DNA of 64,000 nt from Ryuthela nishihirai (lineage: Eukaryota; Arthropoda; Arachnida; Araneae; Heptathelidae): contig JAWZYU010000011.1 of assembly GCA_038380435.1 (NCBI GenBank), positions 88,388,501 to 88,452,500 on the forward strand. The letters are read 5' to 3'. The notes under the pieces were generated by a model that saw only the letters and a program-made list of their open reading frames with translations, was not told the origin of the DNA and made no database searches. The translations under genes and the position numbers were made by a program. Positions 33,206 to 44,440 of the stretch are shown piece by piece. Positions within the stretch are counted from its first letter, which is position 1. Each line of letters starts with the position of its first letter.

Positions 33206-34733
33206 AATTCCGCACGTAAGTGCAGTATTTACGAGAAAAAGCAATGTAATTTAATGGAATTTAATGATATGCTATGCTATTTTTTAATAAACAGTAAAAT
33301 TAATGCAATAAATTAACATTATACACATCATACAGCATTGTAATATTCAGTACTCAAATTAAAGAAATTTAAACCTTTTAATTCCTCGATTTCTTTTCTT
33401 TGGAAATAAACAAATTGCAGTAAATTAACAAAAGCATTGCAATATTTTCACATTGTGTGATTGAAAAACAGTATTAAAAGTTTCCTAACTGATGATTTTG
33501 TGACAAAATGTCATAAGAAATGGAAAGTCCAAAACATCCTACAAATCTGGATTTTGAGCCAAACCTATTTACTATTTAAAGAATTCTGAAAACCGAAATA
33601 TTGAATATTAAATTTTTGTTACTTGTAAAAACTAACATTAAACTATAACAAATCGTTTACTAAAATAAATGTAATTTTAGAATTTTGAGCAATATTTTCA
33701 CTTTATATCGTTTGAAACAGTGTTTAGGAGAAGCAACACAGCAACATCTGCTGTCAAATATTTCACCTTCAATAACTCTTTAAATATTAAACTAATATTT
33801 TCTAAAATCAAAATTGGAGAATTTTATTGATGTCCGTAATTTAACTCCTGCAACATTTTTTCTCTAAAAATTTTAATTTCAGAGTTCAGAAGTTTTGAAT
33901 CTAGTTTTTCATTCACTTAACATGCAATTATCCCACTAATTGTATTTGTGTATTTGCTCAGGATCCATCATATTATTTTAAAGTTCGTTTTCAGTTGGCA
34001 GGAGAGAGAGAACTTTGGAAAGAGAATAATCACGAAAATATTTTAACTAGTTTTATACTTCAAACTAGTTAAAATTAAACAACACATAATTTTGCTCTTA
34101 ATTAATTAAGCAAATCATAATATTTAAAGGTTGGCGCTTTTAGGCTAGTGTCTAATGTGAAATCCGGGGCTGGCTGGCTTCATGATTCATGGGTCTGTGC
34201 AATGCCAGCTTTATAGCAACCACACCAAATCACCTTTAGCAGATTGCATATTTTCCATATATTTAAACACAATTTGTGCGAATATCTATAGTGGTGAAAG
34301 ATGCTAGATATACAGGGAAATATGCTTATTACAGCCTCAGAAATAAATTAGGGGGGAAGTGCATCCACTAAGTCGGGAAAAAATGGTGGGGAAGGTGAAC
34401 AAGCGAGTGAAATGTCATAAAAATTTAACATTTTCTCTTCCGTTTTAAACATTTTTTTAATCTCGAAAAATGCATGAAATATATCTAAGTTTAGTGATTT
34501 TTTGCTTACATTATCCTTACAAGAATTTTCGAGGAGAGGGGGAAATAAAGACCCCAATGTCCCCTCTCCCCTCCCAAATCCGGCTGTGGTTACTTATAAA
34601 ACATGTTTTGACAGTTGCATACCAAATGAGGTATTATGGAGTACTTCGCTACTACACATATATTTATGGGATTGATGTACCTTTTATAATATATATATTT
34701 TACATCAGTTCCCAAAATTCAGAGATCAAAGCA
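33206..34733. other. No recognised gene
   Basis: AT-rich sequence where an upstream kinase exon might be expected. I did not find a convincing one. Near 34,350-34,590 is a G-rich to C-rich pair of ends resembling the inverted-repeat elements at 57.8 kb. Confidence 0.4.
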
Positions 34734-35202
34734 CCCTCTCCCATAGTTTTAACTTTCTGAATATGCAACTGTTCCCTGACCACATTACAAGGGCACCAAT
34801 TTATGTTCTTTCGAAATTAAACTTTTCCTCCAATTAAAGGGTGGAGAAAAAGTTTAATTTCAAAAGACAATCATTTGGTACAAAATTTCCAGTAGCTGCC
34901 TATAACAGAATATGATTCAAAAACCCTTATGCTTATTTCGCCATTTAAATTTTCCTGTTTCGTGGAGAAATTAACAAACTTATGTATTAGAAAGTTCGTC
35001 GATATTCCACATAACTCCTGGCAGCTCTTCAGTTGCTGCCGATAACTCAAAAAGTGGTGAAAGAAATCGAAAGTTCAATTTAAATTTTATTTCTAAAGAT
35101 TAATAATTTATAGGTTATATTTATGTTGAGCATAAAACCGTGCCCTTGTAATGTGGTCAGGGAACAGTTGCATATTCAGAAAGTTAAAACTATGGGAGAG
35201 GG
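34734..35202. mobile_element. 469-bp inverted-repeat element (MITE/foldback type)
   Basis: Perfect 63-bp terminal inverted repeats at 34734-34796 and 35140-35202, starting CCCTCTCCCATAGTTTTAAC and ending GACCACATTACAAGGGCAC. The 343-bp interior contains a second imperfect hairpin of about 26 bp per arm, centred near 34,836 (arms with AAATTAAACTTTT). No coding capacity. I found no clear target duplication. Confidence 0.85.
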
Positions 35203-36780
35203 GAGAATGGGTGAAACATGTTTGAATTTAACAAATGTTTTTAAATTCAAACTGGGGTTTCGATGCATATATATATATATTTTTCCCAGTTTTTTTTATT
35301 GATCAAAATTATTTATACACCCATCTTTCATTTTATATAGTAGATAGGTTCAGAGAAATCCCTTATGGGGAAAAAGGGAATTAGGTTCCGAAAACAATCC
35401 TTGTTTTGAGTAAAGCGTATGTTGAAAGTTTTATTAATACATGTTATCTCAAATATCAGTTCAGCAGCAATAATAAGCATTAATATAATTATAAGAGAGA
35501 AGTTCGTTAATTTGTCTGCGAAACCGGAAAATTCGAAATGGCGAACTAAACATAACTAGAAATTAAGAATTGTACCAATACAAAGGGATTTATGTTTGTA
35601 AAATTAGTATTTGTATTACATTTACGAAAAGGTGTACTTGCGAATCAGTGGTATTTCTCCAATGTAATAGTTTACAAAGTTAGATTTGCTGCTAAATATT
35701 GGATGAAACACGGTTTTAAATGGTCTATAAAATACAGTTTAGAAAAGTGAGTATCGCATAAATCGAGGAGTAGTTAAAAACATTTTCCTTCTCTTCTAGT
35801 TATTGCTTATGATTTACACGAATTCTTCCTTAATAATCCCCTGCTTTTTACTATTACATGTTGACATTTCTGTTTTTTTTTAATATTAGTGCCTCTGCAT
35901 TTTAAATAAATCTTTATTTTTCAATAGTCCTTCCCTCTAACCTCTTTCTCACCCTCTTGCATTTTGTGTATTTGCTCTCTCTATCCAATTTTTTCTGTGC
36001 TAACTGGAAGGCCGCATTCCCTACACTTCTATATCCATCTTCAGTGGCATGTTCTTTTAGAAGCTACCAAAGAGGTTTTTAAACCTTTTTTTTTTTATAA
36101 AATTGTGCTATTTCCAAAAGGTCTTTAATTAACTAACTGAAATTAAAAATATTATATGAAACAATTAATATGAAAAATAATATTATTAAAACTACAAAAT
36201 GTTTCAATTTATTTGAATGTGTATAGTAACATTCGTCTCATGATATGCAGACTCAAAAACAGAAAAATTGAAGTAGTTAAATACAACCACAAATCCTAAC
36301 AATTGAACTTTTAATACTCCTGAACTTCGAAATCATTGCGTCCTACTGCCGAAACGTAAAGTACTGAAACTTCACGTGACTGAGGTCTAGCAAGCTTTTA
36401 ACGGTATTTGAAAAGTATTATACGCAGTGCTGTAAATGGGATTTTTTAACTACGAGTACGGCAAAATTCATTAGTCATCGTTTCCCCCCCCCCAAAAAAA
36501 ATATATATATGTATATATATATATATAATAATAATAAATGTGGAATATCCGAAATAGTACTCGAAGTGTACAATAACTTGCTTCCGCTGTTTTTTTCTTC
36601 TTTCATCTTTAGTGTTTCAACAACTAGTTTTTTTTCATCTACGAAAGTAGTGGAACGCCGTCCTATCGCATCCCAGCACATTTCTATTACTGAATGTACG
36701 GATTGTATTTTTCATACCTCTAAAACAAAGTTTTAGAATTATATTTAGATAGAAAAAATTTCATATATTTTCTGCGTTTG
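35203..36780. other. No recognised gene
   Basis: AT-rich sequence with TA-rich microsatellites (near 35,270 and 36,500-36,530) and a C-run near 36,483. The opposed open frames at 36.48-36.74 kb show no domain. Confidence 0.5.
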
Positions 36781-36784
36781 GCTA

Positions 36785-37167
36785 GTTTTACGTATGAGCC
36801 GCACTTTTTTTTGGCACACAATGAGCTGAATGCCCAGGTCAGAAGGACCTCAAAGTCTCAGAGAAAGTTCTGGGAGGAGACTCACTGAAACTGCTGTTGC
36901 TAAACAGATAGTATCCTCTCGTCAATGTCATTCAGTGTCTTATTTAATGTGCAACTAAAGGATATGGCTCTTCCGTACACGAACCCAGGCTTAACGTCGC
37001 ATCCGATGGACAGCGGCCTTTCCAAGCCCATCGGTGTCACCTACTGATCGTGGGCAGGGCGGGAGGTTTACGCAGGTAAATCTCAACGCTGACCCAGCTG
37101 GGACTTGAACCTGGGAAGTACAGATTACGAGCCTGGCGCGATACCAATGAAGCACCCCCGCCCCCAT
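36785..37167 (-). repeat. SINE1 copy, nearly full length
   Basis: TGGCACACAATGAGCTGAAT at the tail, AGCCCATCGGTGTCACCTAC in the body, and a tRNA-like head complement with GGGACTTGAACCTGGGAAGT and GCCTGGCGCGATACC. It ends about 310 bp before the giant inverted repeat. Confidence 0.85.
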
Positions 37168-37771
37168 TTTCTGCCTACATCTGCATTGAGCGATTCCAGA
37201 ATGAAAAAGGAATATCGTATCGCATGTAAATGTTTTCATTTATATTCTTTTTATTTATTAGCAAAGAATGGTGTGGTAATTCAGGGACGTAAACAAACAG
37301 AAATACTTGGAATAAACTGCGAAATTAAATTATATTTTTTTTGGTGGGAAATATTCGTGTTTTCTCGAAAATGGGCAACTCGTTGCATTGAATGTTATGT
37401 TGCCTAAGGCACATCATTAGCAAGTTAGAAATGACTAATGTCCTTAGATTACTAAATATACAGATCATTGTTACATATGTAAGTAGTTTAGTCACACCAT
37501 ACCGTATCCCCTTTGCACAGTGCTTTCCCCCCTATGTCGCAATCGTTCACGTTGCCTTCTTGACTTGGACCCCCTATGTCGCAATCGACCGGAAATTGAC
37601 CTGTGCTGGGCCACGTTGCCTTCTGAACTTTGACCCCTATGTTGCAATCAACAGGAAATTGACCCTGGCGTAGCAACTGTCGTGGTATTAATAATTCATA
37701 ATTAATAATTCATAATTAAAAATTCCTACCCCCTTTTAAACCCTTGTGCTATCTAGTTTTTAACTCTAATT

Positions 37772-38175
37772 TTAAGTCCTCCTTCTCGAATAGTCTCGAT
37801 TTTTCTTTATTTCAGACTCACCTTTTATTTTAAAACCTCGATTTTGCAAACCCCCATGGTTGAGTTCTATTTTAAGCCCTCCTTCTCGAATAGTCTCGAT
37901 TTTTCGTTATTTCAGACTTACCTTTTATTTTAAAACCTCGATTTTGCAAACCCCCATGGTTGAGCTATATTTTAAGCTCCCCTTCTCGAATAGTCTCGAT
38001 TTTTCTTTATTTCAGATTAACCTTTTATTTTAAAACCTCGATTTTGCAAACCCCCTGGTTGACCCACCTATATTTTAAGCCCTGGATTTTGCATACCTGC
38101 TGGTTGACATATATTTTAAGCCCTGGATTTTGCAGACCCTCCTGGTTGACCTATATTTTAAGCTCCCTCCTTCCC
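37772..38175. repeat. ~100-bp tandem repeat array, left arm outer block
   Basis: Units carry CCTTCTCGAATAGTCTCGAT, TTTATTTCAGACTCACC and AAAACCTCGATTTTGCAAAC, with unit starts exactly 100 bp apart at 37,781, 37,881 and 37,981. Shorter derived units with a CTATATTTTAAGC core follow. The mirror array is at 50,055-50,360 with one unit fewer. Confidence 0.9.
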
Positions 38176-38684
38176 ACGGATTTCAAGTCTCAGAATAATT
38201 CCGCAGAAAAGGATGACACAAGTCTCAATTGTAAAAATCAACTCTCAAAGTTGTATTCTTATTAATTAAAACCCTTTCTATTAAAAGTTACCTCTATTAA
38301 AAATCTTTTGGTGTTCATTTTGCCAGGACTTCTAAACGATTCCCTTTTATTAAATTTCAATTCTTTGGGATTCATTTTTTCCAATCCTGTTAATCGATCC
38401 CCTAGTAAATAAAAACTCTCACTCACCTTTATTAAAATCATCCAGCGCTCGTAATAAATCGGTTTACTCTACATGGGTTTAATCGGAAAAAAAATCATTC
38501 CACGTTAATTTCGGGAAAAAGCCTCATCGGATCCAAGGTTCACGTATTTTACTAGAAGAATGACACAGTGACTGTTCCACAGAAAAATTAATAAAATTTG
38601 GTTTAAATTATTCGTAGGACTTGTATATAAGATCTACCTTGCAATAGACGTTCAACAGGCTAAAAGTTTTCCAAGTCCAATATC

Positions 38685-39230
38685 AGATCGAATAGTTTCG
38701 ATTTTTCTTTATTTCAGACTCGCCTTTTATTTTAAAACCTCGATTTTGTAAACCCCCTGGTTGAGCTATATTTTAAGCCCTCCTTCTCGAATAGTCTCGA
38801 TTTTTCTTTATTTCAGACTCACCTTTTATTTTAAAACCTCGATTTTGCAAACCCCCATGGTTGAGCTATATTTTAAGCCCCCCTTCTCGAATAGTCTCGA
38901 TTTTTCTTTATTTCAGACTCACCTTTTATTTTAAAACCTCGATTTTGCAAACCACCTGGTTGACCTATATTTTAAGCCCTACCTATATTTTAAGTCATGG
39001 ATTTTGCAAACCACATGGTTGACCTATATTTCAGACTCACCTTTTATTTTAAAACCTCGATTTTGCAAACTACCTGGTTGACACACCTATATTTTAAGCT
39101 CTCCTTCTCGAATAGTCTCGATTTTTCTTTATTTCAGACTCACCTATATTTTAAACCCTGGATTTTGCAGACCCTCCTGGTTGACCTATATTTTAAACCC
39201 TACCTATATTTTAAGCCCCCTCCTTCCCTC
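38685..39230. repeat. ~100-bp tandem repeat array, left arm inner block
   Basis: Same unit family as 37.77-38.18 kb. The blocks and the ~450 bp that follow each (starting TCTCAGAATAATTCCGC at 38,188 and 39,241) form a direct segmental duplication of about 1.05 kb. The mirror is at about 49,000-49,545. Confidence 0.85.
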
Positions 39231-39691
39231 GGATTACAAGTCTCAGAATAATTCCGCAGTAAAGGATGACACAAGTCTCAATTGTGAAAATCAACTCTCA
39301 AAGTTGTATTCTTATTAATTAAAACCCTTTCTATTAAAAGTTACCTCTATTAAAAATCTTTCGGTGTTCATTTTACCAGGACTGTTAAACGGTTCCCTTT
39401 TATTAAAACTACTTCGGTATTTATTTTTTCCAAACCCGTTAATCGATCCCCTAGTAAATAAAAACTCTCACTCACCTTTATTAAAATCATCCAGCGCTCG
39501 TAATAAATCAGTTTAATCGGGAAAAAAAAAATCATTCCATCGCTAGCGTACCTCCACGTTAATTTCGGGAAAAAGCCTCATCGGATCCAAGGTCCACGTA
39601 TTTTACTAGAAGAATGACACAGTAACTGTTTCACAGAAAAATTAATAAAATTTGGTTTAAATTATTCGTAGGACTTGTATATAAGATCTAC

Positions 39692-39900
39692 CTTGCAATA
39701 GACGTTCAACAGGCTAAAAGTTTTCCCAAGTCCGTTATCAGTATATCGGAAATCGTACGTTTCCTGTAGACATCCTTCAGATCGTTTATCCGTGGGTAGC
39801 AACAACACTTTCGCCACATCACACGATATGGTGCAATCCTTTATAAGCTGGAAGGTCAAAAGGTCAAATGTCCAGCGCTTCACTGTGTCTGCATTTGACA
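39692..39900 (-). CDS. Candidate exon D, left arm (unknown protein)
   Basis: Mirror of 48332-48540 with the same reading. Acceptor TTTTAAACCTTATCAG, then 209 nt open, then donor TTGCAAG|GTAGAT. It is phase 1 in and phase 0 out, so it joins the preceding candidate exon (40673-40864) in frame. The translation includes SNADTVKRWTFDLLTFQLIK and ends SLLNVYCK. I recognise no family. A truncated copy of its 3' end plus donor lies at about 38,638-38,695 from the arm's internal duplication. Confidence 0.4.
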
Positions 39901-40216
39901 CTGATAAGGTTTAAAAATAGATGTTTCCTAGAATCCACATTGCCTTCTCAGATTGGACTTTGACCCCTATGTCGCAACCGACCATATTTTAAGTCCTCTT
40001 CATAGACCCCATGGTTGACCTATATTTTAAGTCCCCTTCTCGAATTTTCTTGTTTTTCCCCTGTTTAACTCATATTTTAAGCCCTCCCCTCTTCATAGAC
40101 CCACCTATTGATCCACCTATATTTTAAGCCCTCCCCTCTTTAAACCAAATCAGTTTTTGCGCATTTAATCGGTGTCATCCAACGTCCATACTATATTTAG
40201 TACGTCTCCTGTATTT

Positions 40217-40241
40217 AAAAAAAAAAAAAAAAAAAAAAAAA
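40217..40241. repeat. Poly-A run
   Basis: About 24 A. The mirror site (about 47,990-48,016) is an interrupted T-run, one of the places where the arms differ. Confidence 0.9.
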
Positions 40242-40309
40242 TATTGGCTTTCGTCGCCGTATTTGAACGCGCTACCTCAGTGCCGATAGCTGAAGCGTCA
40301 TCGCCAGGG

Positions 40310-40362
40310 CGCGGATTTTTGCGGAGATAAATCTCAACTCTGGCCCTGCTATCCGCTCGACA
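40310..40362 (-). repeat. SINE1 remnant in left arm
   Basis: TTTGCGGAGATAAATCTCAA followed by CTCTGGCCCTGCT matches the SINE1 segment next to the tRNA-like head. The mirror copy at about 47,870-47,922 shows the SINE was present before the arms were duplicated. Confidence 0.7.
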
Positions 40363-40672
40363 ATATTTGCTACTGGTAAAACGATTTCCTTCATTAAAAA
40401 TAAAAACTAATTAAATAATGGGGTATCACTGGGAAAATACTGGGAAGAACCCAAACTGATTTCGTGCTAAAACATCTCCAGATTTCAGCTTACTTGAAAA
40501 ACTATTGTTAGAAATGAACCAGTGACTTGAATCACTCAACTTCCATAAGAATACACAATTATGGTACAGTGTCGGGAAGAAATATGTTTCAACGAAATTC
40601 AATTGCATGTATTACGATCAGAAAAATAATTTAGTGGACAAAGTTTAAAATAGTTATTAAATGGTACCTTAC

Positions 40673-40864
40673 AGTGCAAGGCGAAAAGCCTCCCCTTCGA
40701 ACACTGCACCCCGTTTTTCCGAAGTAACTGTGTCACAAGTCTTCCTACATCATCCCTAAACAGAGAATCGGATCCAATGTGCAAGAAGATCAAGACCTCA
40801 TTTGAAGGAGAACATAGTGGATACTGTACTCCATAGTGAAATGAACATTGGCCTCTTGCGGGAC
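40673..40864 (-). CDS. Candidate exon C, left arm (unknown protein)
   Basis: Mirror of 47367-47558. Acceptor GGATGTAACTAG, then 192 nt open, with donor GCACT|GTAAGG. It is phase 1 in and phase 1 out, matching candidate exon D. The translation contains FHYGVQYPLCSPSNEVLIFL and DDVGRLVTQLLRKNGVQC. It faintly resembles a receptor-type signalling fold (SEFIR-like strand and helix), but that is only a visual impression. Confidence 0.4.
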
Positions 40865-41379
40865 CTAGTTACATCCCTACTCCTAGAGAATTACTAATGA
40901 AAACGTGCTATTGTTAATGTATGTAATTCCGACAAAAAATGTTTTGTCTGTTTTAGCCACTTTGTATCCTGCAATAGGAAACACTGAACACCTTAACAAC
41001 TATATACATTTAGAAGAAAACACATCAGGTCTAATTTTCCCTTTAACAATCTGGATACGAGAAAGAGATGTTCCCACTCTACATCACACCATTCAGATTT
41101 AAAGCGCACGCAAATCTCCTACTGTTGTCAGACGATGAAAAGCAGCATTATTGTTCCATTAAGAATTTGTTTCTATGAAATTCAAAGGGAGAATGCTGTT
41201 TTCCATATTAGAGGGAATGCAATTAATACATTCCTTGCAGATGGATGTCCTTTAGGTTATGAAATAATCTTATTAGAACGCTTAAAATTGAGATGACACA
41301 CATTAGCTCCTCCGAGAAGCGCTAGGGGGTAGAAGAATATACCCGTGTAATGAAAATATTCATTCGACATAAAAAAAAA

Positions 41380-41622
41380 AAACCTACGCCAATATCGCGT
41401 ACACTGACGTGCTCCTCTTAGCTGATGTGTTTGGTGGCAGATACTGACCCCTGCTATGTTTACGCAGCTCCTGCCTTCATACCTGAAGATGACAAATACT
41501 AGAGTTGATAACCTACAATGTACCTTTTTGGAAGGCATACGAGGAGGAATTTCGGTGATATGCAGACAACGAGCATTTAGAATGAAAAACTGATTGCAAG
41601 TTTCCTTTACTGGCATACAAAC
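41380..41622 (-). CDS. Candidate exon or ORF A, left arm (unknown protein)
   Basis: Preceded by a good acceptor (CATCTCTTTTCAG). Open frame MPVKETCNQFFILNARCLHI.., shared by both arms as far as ARQCTRYWRR. Beyond that a T-homopolymer length difference puts the arms in different frames. This argues that the coding part, if any, ends before that point. No phase-compatible donor to candidate exon C was found. Confidence 0.25.
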
Positions 41623-42420
41623 CTGAAAAGAGATGAAATGGGTAATACTTTACCCATGATACACCCTGTGACTAGGTCGTTAAATCAAATTACATGCATA
41701 AACGAAAATTAGAAAAACAACGAAATGGTTGGTAAATTCAATGAGAATCACTAAAATGTAAAGAGTGTTGGAATATCTGTAAATGCACACACATTTCAGT
41801 GGATAGGTGAATATTTTCACAATTCTTTGGAAGTGGAAGGCACAATAACTGTAAAACATACTATGACGAGAGAGAAAGTATAAAAATGTAGTGGAATGGT
41901 TGTAAAAAATCGCTTCAAAACAGAAAATTACAACGCAAATACTGAAAGTTAGAAAAAAACGACTATTCGACGGTTATTCCAAGCTGCTATCTCACGCTCT
42001 TTTCAGATTTCCTGGTTCTATAGTTCCCTGGTACGTAGCTCATAAGTGTGGGTGTAGTTGGCTATTTTTCGTTGCAAACGCAAGTTGTTTTCACTATTAG
42101 TTATTTTTCCTGCTTGAGAATGCACATTTCTATACTACATTGCGTACACACGGATGGACGAATATCACAAATTACTTTGCATATAGAAAACATCAGCAAA
42201 GAACCACAGAAGTTTGGAAATTTAAAATCTGAAAACTCAGTGTTTATAAGAAAACAACAATATTTTCAGTATTTCCATGAAAAGTTGAGTCCCAGAATCG
42301 ATCCGCTAGACCTGACTTTGCATTCTCTGACTTCAACCACCAATAAAACGTAATGTAAGCTCTCTCGTCGGTTATCCCAAGCCGCTATCTCTTTTCAGAG
42401 TTTCTGGTCCCCTCGCTACG

Positions 42421-43770
42421 TTTGAATAAGCGCATAAGTGTGGGTGAAGATGGCTATTTTTCGCTGCAAACACATGTTTTTCGACAAAGATAGGGTGTTT
42501 CACTACAATCTAACACGGGATTTCATATGTGTTTAGTTATTTTTCCTGCATGAGAATATTTCTAATCTATCTCATAGACAGCAGGTTAGTTACTTCTGAT
42601 CTAACAAAGCCAAGGTCTGAGATCCATAGTAAGACATGAACGTTTGTGTTGTTTTCCTACCAAGGTCCCGACATCCTCTCACATGAAATATTACTGTACT
42701 AGGAGATTTCATACAAAGAGACACGCACTCTATGCTTCACATTTAAATCTATAGAGATAACGACCACTACCCATGGAACACATCTGTGAAAAAACACGCT
42801 ATGATAGGGTTTGAGAAAGATTTTTAGCCCATGGGGGTGCTGCACTGCAGGAAAGCACATTATCTTTGATATCAGAACCTATATGAAAGTTATACTGTTT
42901 CGGTTTGAGAAGGATTCTTTAGTTCACAGGGCACCGCATGAATAAGCGCATAAGTGTGGGTGAAGATGGCTATTTTTCGCTGCAAACACAAGTTTTTCGA
43001 CAAAGATAGGGTGTTTCACTGCAATCTAACACGGGATTTCATATTTGTTTAGTTATTTTTCCTGCATGAGAATATTTCTAATCTATCTCATAGACAGCAG
43101 GTTAGTTACTTCTGATCTAACAAAGCCAAGGTCTGAGATCCATAGTAAGACATGAATGTTTGTGCTGTTTTCTTACCAAGGTCCCGACATCCTCTCACAT
43201 GAAATATTACTGTACTAGGATCTAGAAAAATCACTATCCATTACATTAATTTTTTTTATTACATTCATGTATTTCACCCCATTTTCTTGTCAAGAGCTAA
43301 AATTATTTGATGAATGAACGACAAAATATCTTCAAATGCAGTGGACGCATGACAGAATAACTTCAAAATAAGTTCCAATAGCTGAAAAAGCAACTGTAAA
43401 AAATTAGATAAATACACACCGGGAAAGACAGAATTGCTTTCAAAACATTAAAATACCCTAAATGTGTGGCTGAATCACCTCCAAATATCTCCAGCACACT
43501 TTTAAAGGAAATATTGTCTCATTATAAGCGATTTCATACAAAGAGATACGCACTCTATGCTTCACATTTAAATCTATAGAGATAACGATCACTGCCCATG
43601 GAACACATCTGTGAAAAAACACGCTACGATTGGGTTTGAGAAAGGTTTTTAGCCCATGGGGGGTGCTGCACTGCAAGAAGGCACATTATCTTTGATATCA
43701 GAACCTATGTGAAAGTTATACTGTTTGGGTTTGAGAAAGATTCTTTAGTTCACAGGGCACCGCATTACAC
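42421..43770. repeat. Internal direct duplication within left arm
   Basis: A block starting GAATAAGCGCATAAGTGTGG at about 42,424 recurs at 42,941. It runs through CAAAGATAGGGTGTTTCACT and ACCAAGGTCCCGACATCCTC. A second part (TTTCATACAAAGAGA.. to CACAGGGCACCGCAT) occurs at about 42,707-42,940 and 43,508-43,766. The second copy carries about 280 extra bases (43,222-43,507). A more diverged related start lies at about 42,040. The mirror duplication is in the right arm. Confidence 0.85.
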
Positions 43771-43804
43771 TAAAGCACACTGTCTTGTACGTATGTCTGT
43801 ATGT

Positions 43805-44440
43805 TTGTTTCTCTCTCTGTGTGTGTGTGTTTGTGTCTATGTGTAAATATGTATGTTACTACGAAATGTGTGTACGTGTAGATGTGTGCATATATGTCAA
43901 GATGTAACTGTGTCTGCATGTTTGTTTCTCTCTAGGTGTGTGTGTGCTTCAGTGAATCGTGTATGTGTGCGTATATGAGTGTGTGTATGTTCATGTATGT
44001 TAATATGTTTATATGTATATGTAATCCGTAAGACAATATGTTTATTCTTGCATGTGAACAAACACACACACACACATACGATAACATACACACATAAAGA
44101 TGAAACACATACAGACACTTTAACACACACACACACACACAGAGAGAGACAAACATGAAGACGTATACACATACAGAGAAACGACTATGTGCACACAGAC
44201 ATCTTAACACATACGCACGAAAACATATACATATAAACATATTAACATACATGAACATACACACACTCATATACGCACACATACACGATTCACTGAAACA
44301 CACACACACCTAGAGAGAAACAAACATGCAGACACAGTTACATCTTGACATATATGCACACATCTACACGTACACACATTTCGTAGTAACATACATATTT
44401 ACACATAGACACAAACACACACACACAGAGAGAGAAACAA
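43805..44440. repeat. GT/CA-rich simple sequence across the palindrome centre
   Basis: GT-rich on the left and CA-rich on the right of the centre, with repeated GTATGT- and CACACATA-type words. The frames here are low-complexity translations, not genes. Confidence 0.9.
44023..44222. other. Central spacer of the giant inverted repeat (~200 bp)
   Basis: Mirror pairing runs inward to about 44,022/44,223 (ATATGTTTATATGTATATGT against ACATATACATATAAACATAT) and then stops. The spacer is CA-rich with no self-complementarity I can see. Confidence 0.85.

Larger units (their letters stand above)
37480..44022. repeat. Giant inverted repeat, left arm (~6.5 kb)
   Basis: The reverse complement matches 44223-50639 nearly base for base. 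Mirrored positions sum to 88,245 near the centre, 88,231-88,232 through most of the arm and 88,118-88,119 at the outer end, so only small indels separate the arms. Differences seen are about 1% in the stretches compared. Main indels: one extra 100-bp tandem unit here (three units starting 37,781, 37,881 and 37,981 against two in the right arm), an extra ~14-bp AATTAATAATTCAT-type repeat near 37,700, and homopolymer changes at about 40,220 and 41,372. The outer part is rich in ~100-bp tandem units. Confidence 0.95.

Noticed and set aside
37960..38265. Plus-strand frame of ~100 codons in the 100-bp tandem array (and mirror copies)
   Set aside because: Repetitive YFKPWILQT-type translation of the tandem units.
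40673..40864. SEFIR/IL-17-receptor-type domain in candidate exon C
   Set aside because: Only a visual resemblance over about 35 residues; too weak without a profile search.
42048..42353. 101-codon frame in the left arm, mirrored at 45892-46197
   Set aside because: It opens on a GTG, runs opposite to the other candidate exons, lacks splice signals I trust, and differs at several residues between otherwise near-identical arms. It was not called.
43458..43676. Mirrored 72-codon frame starting MQCSTPHGLK
   Set aside because: It starts at a non-ATG codon, lies in the internally duplicated block and lacks splice context; chance openness is likely.
43897..44309. Long minus-strand frames rich in Cys, Val and His at the palindrome centre
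   Set aside because: They translate GT/CA simple sequence in two frames at once; this is low complexity, not a protein.
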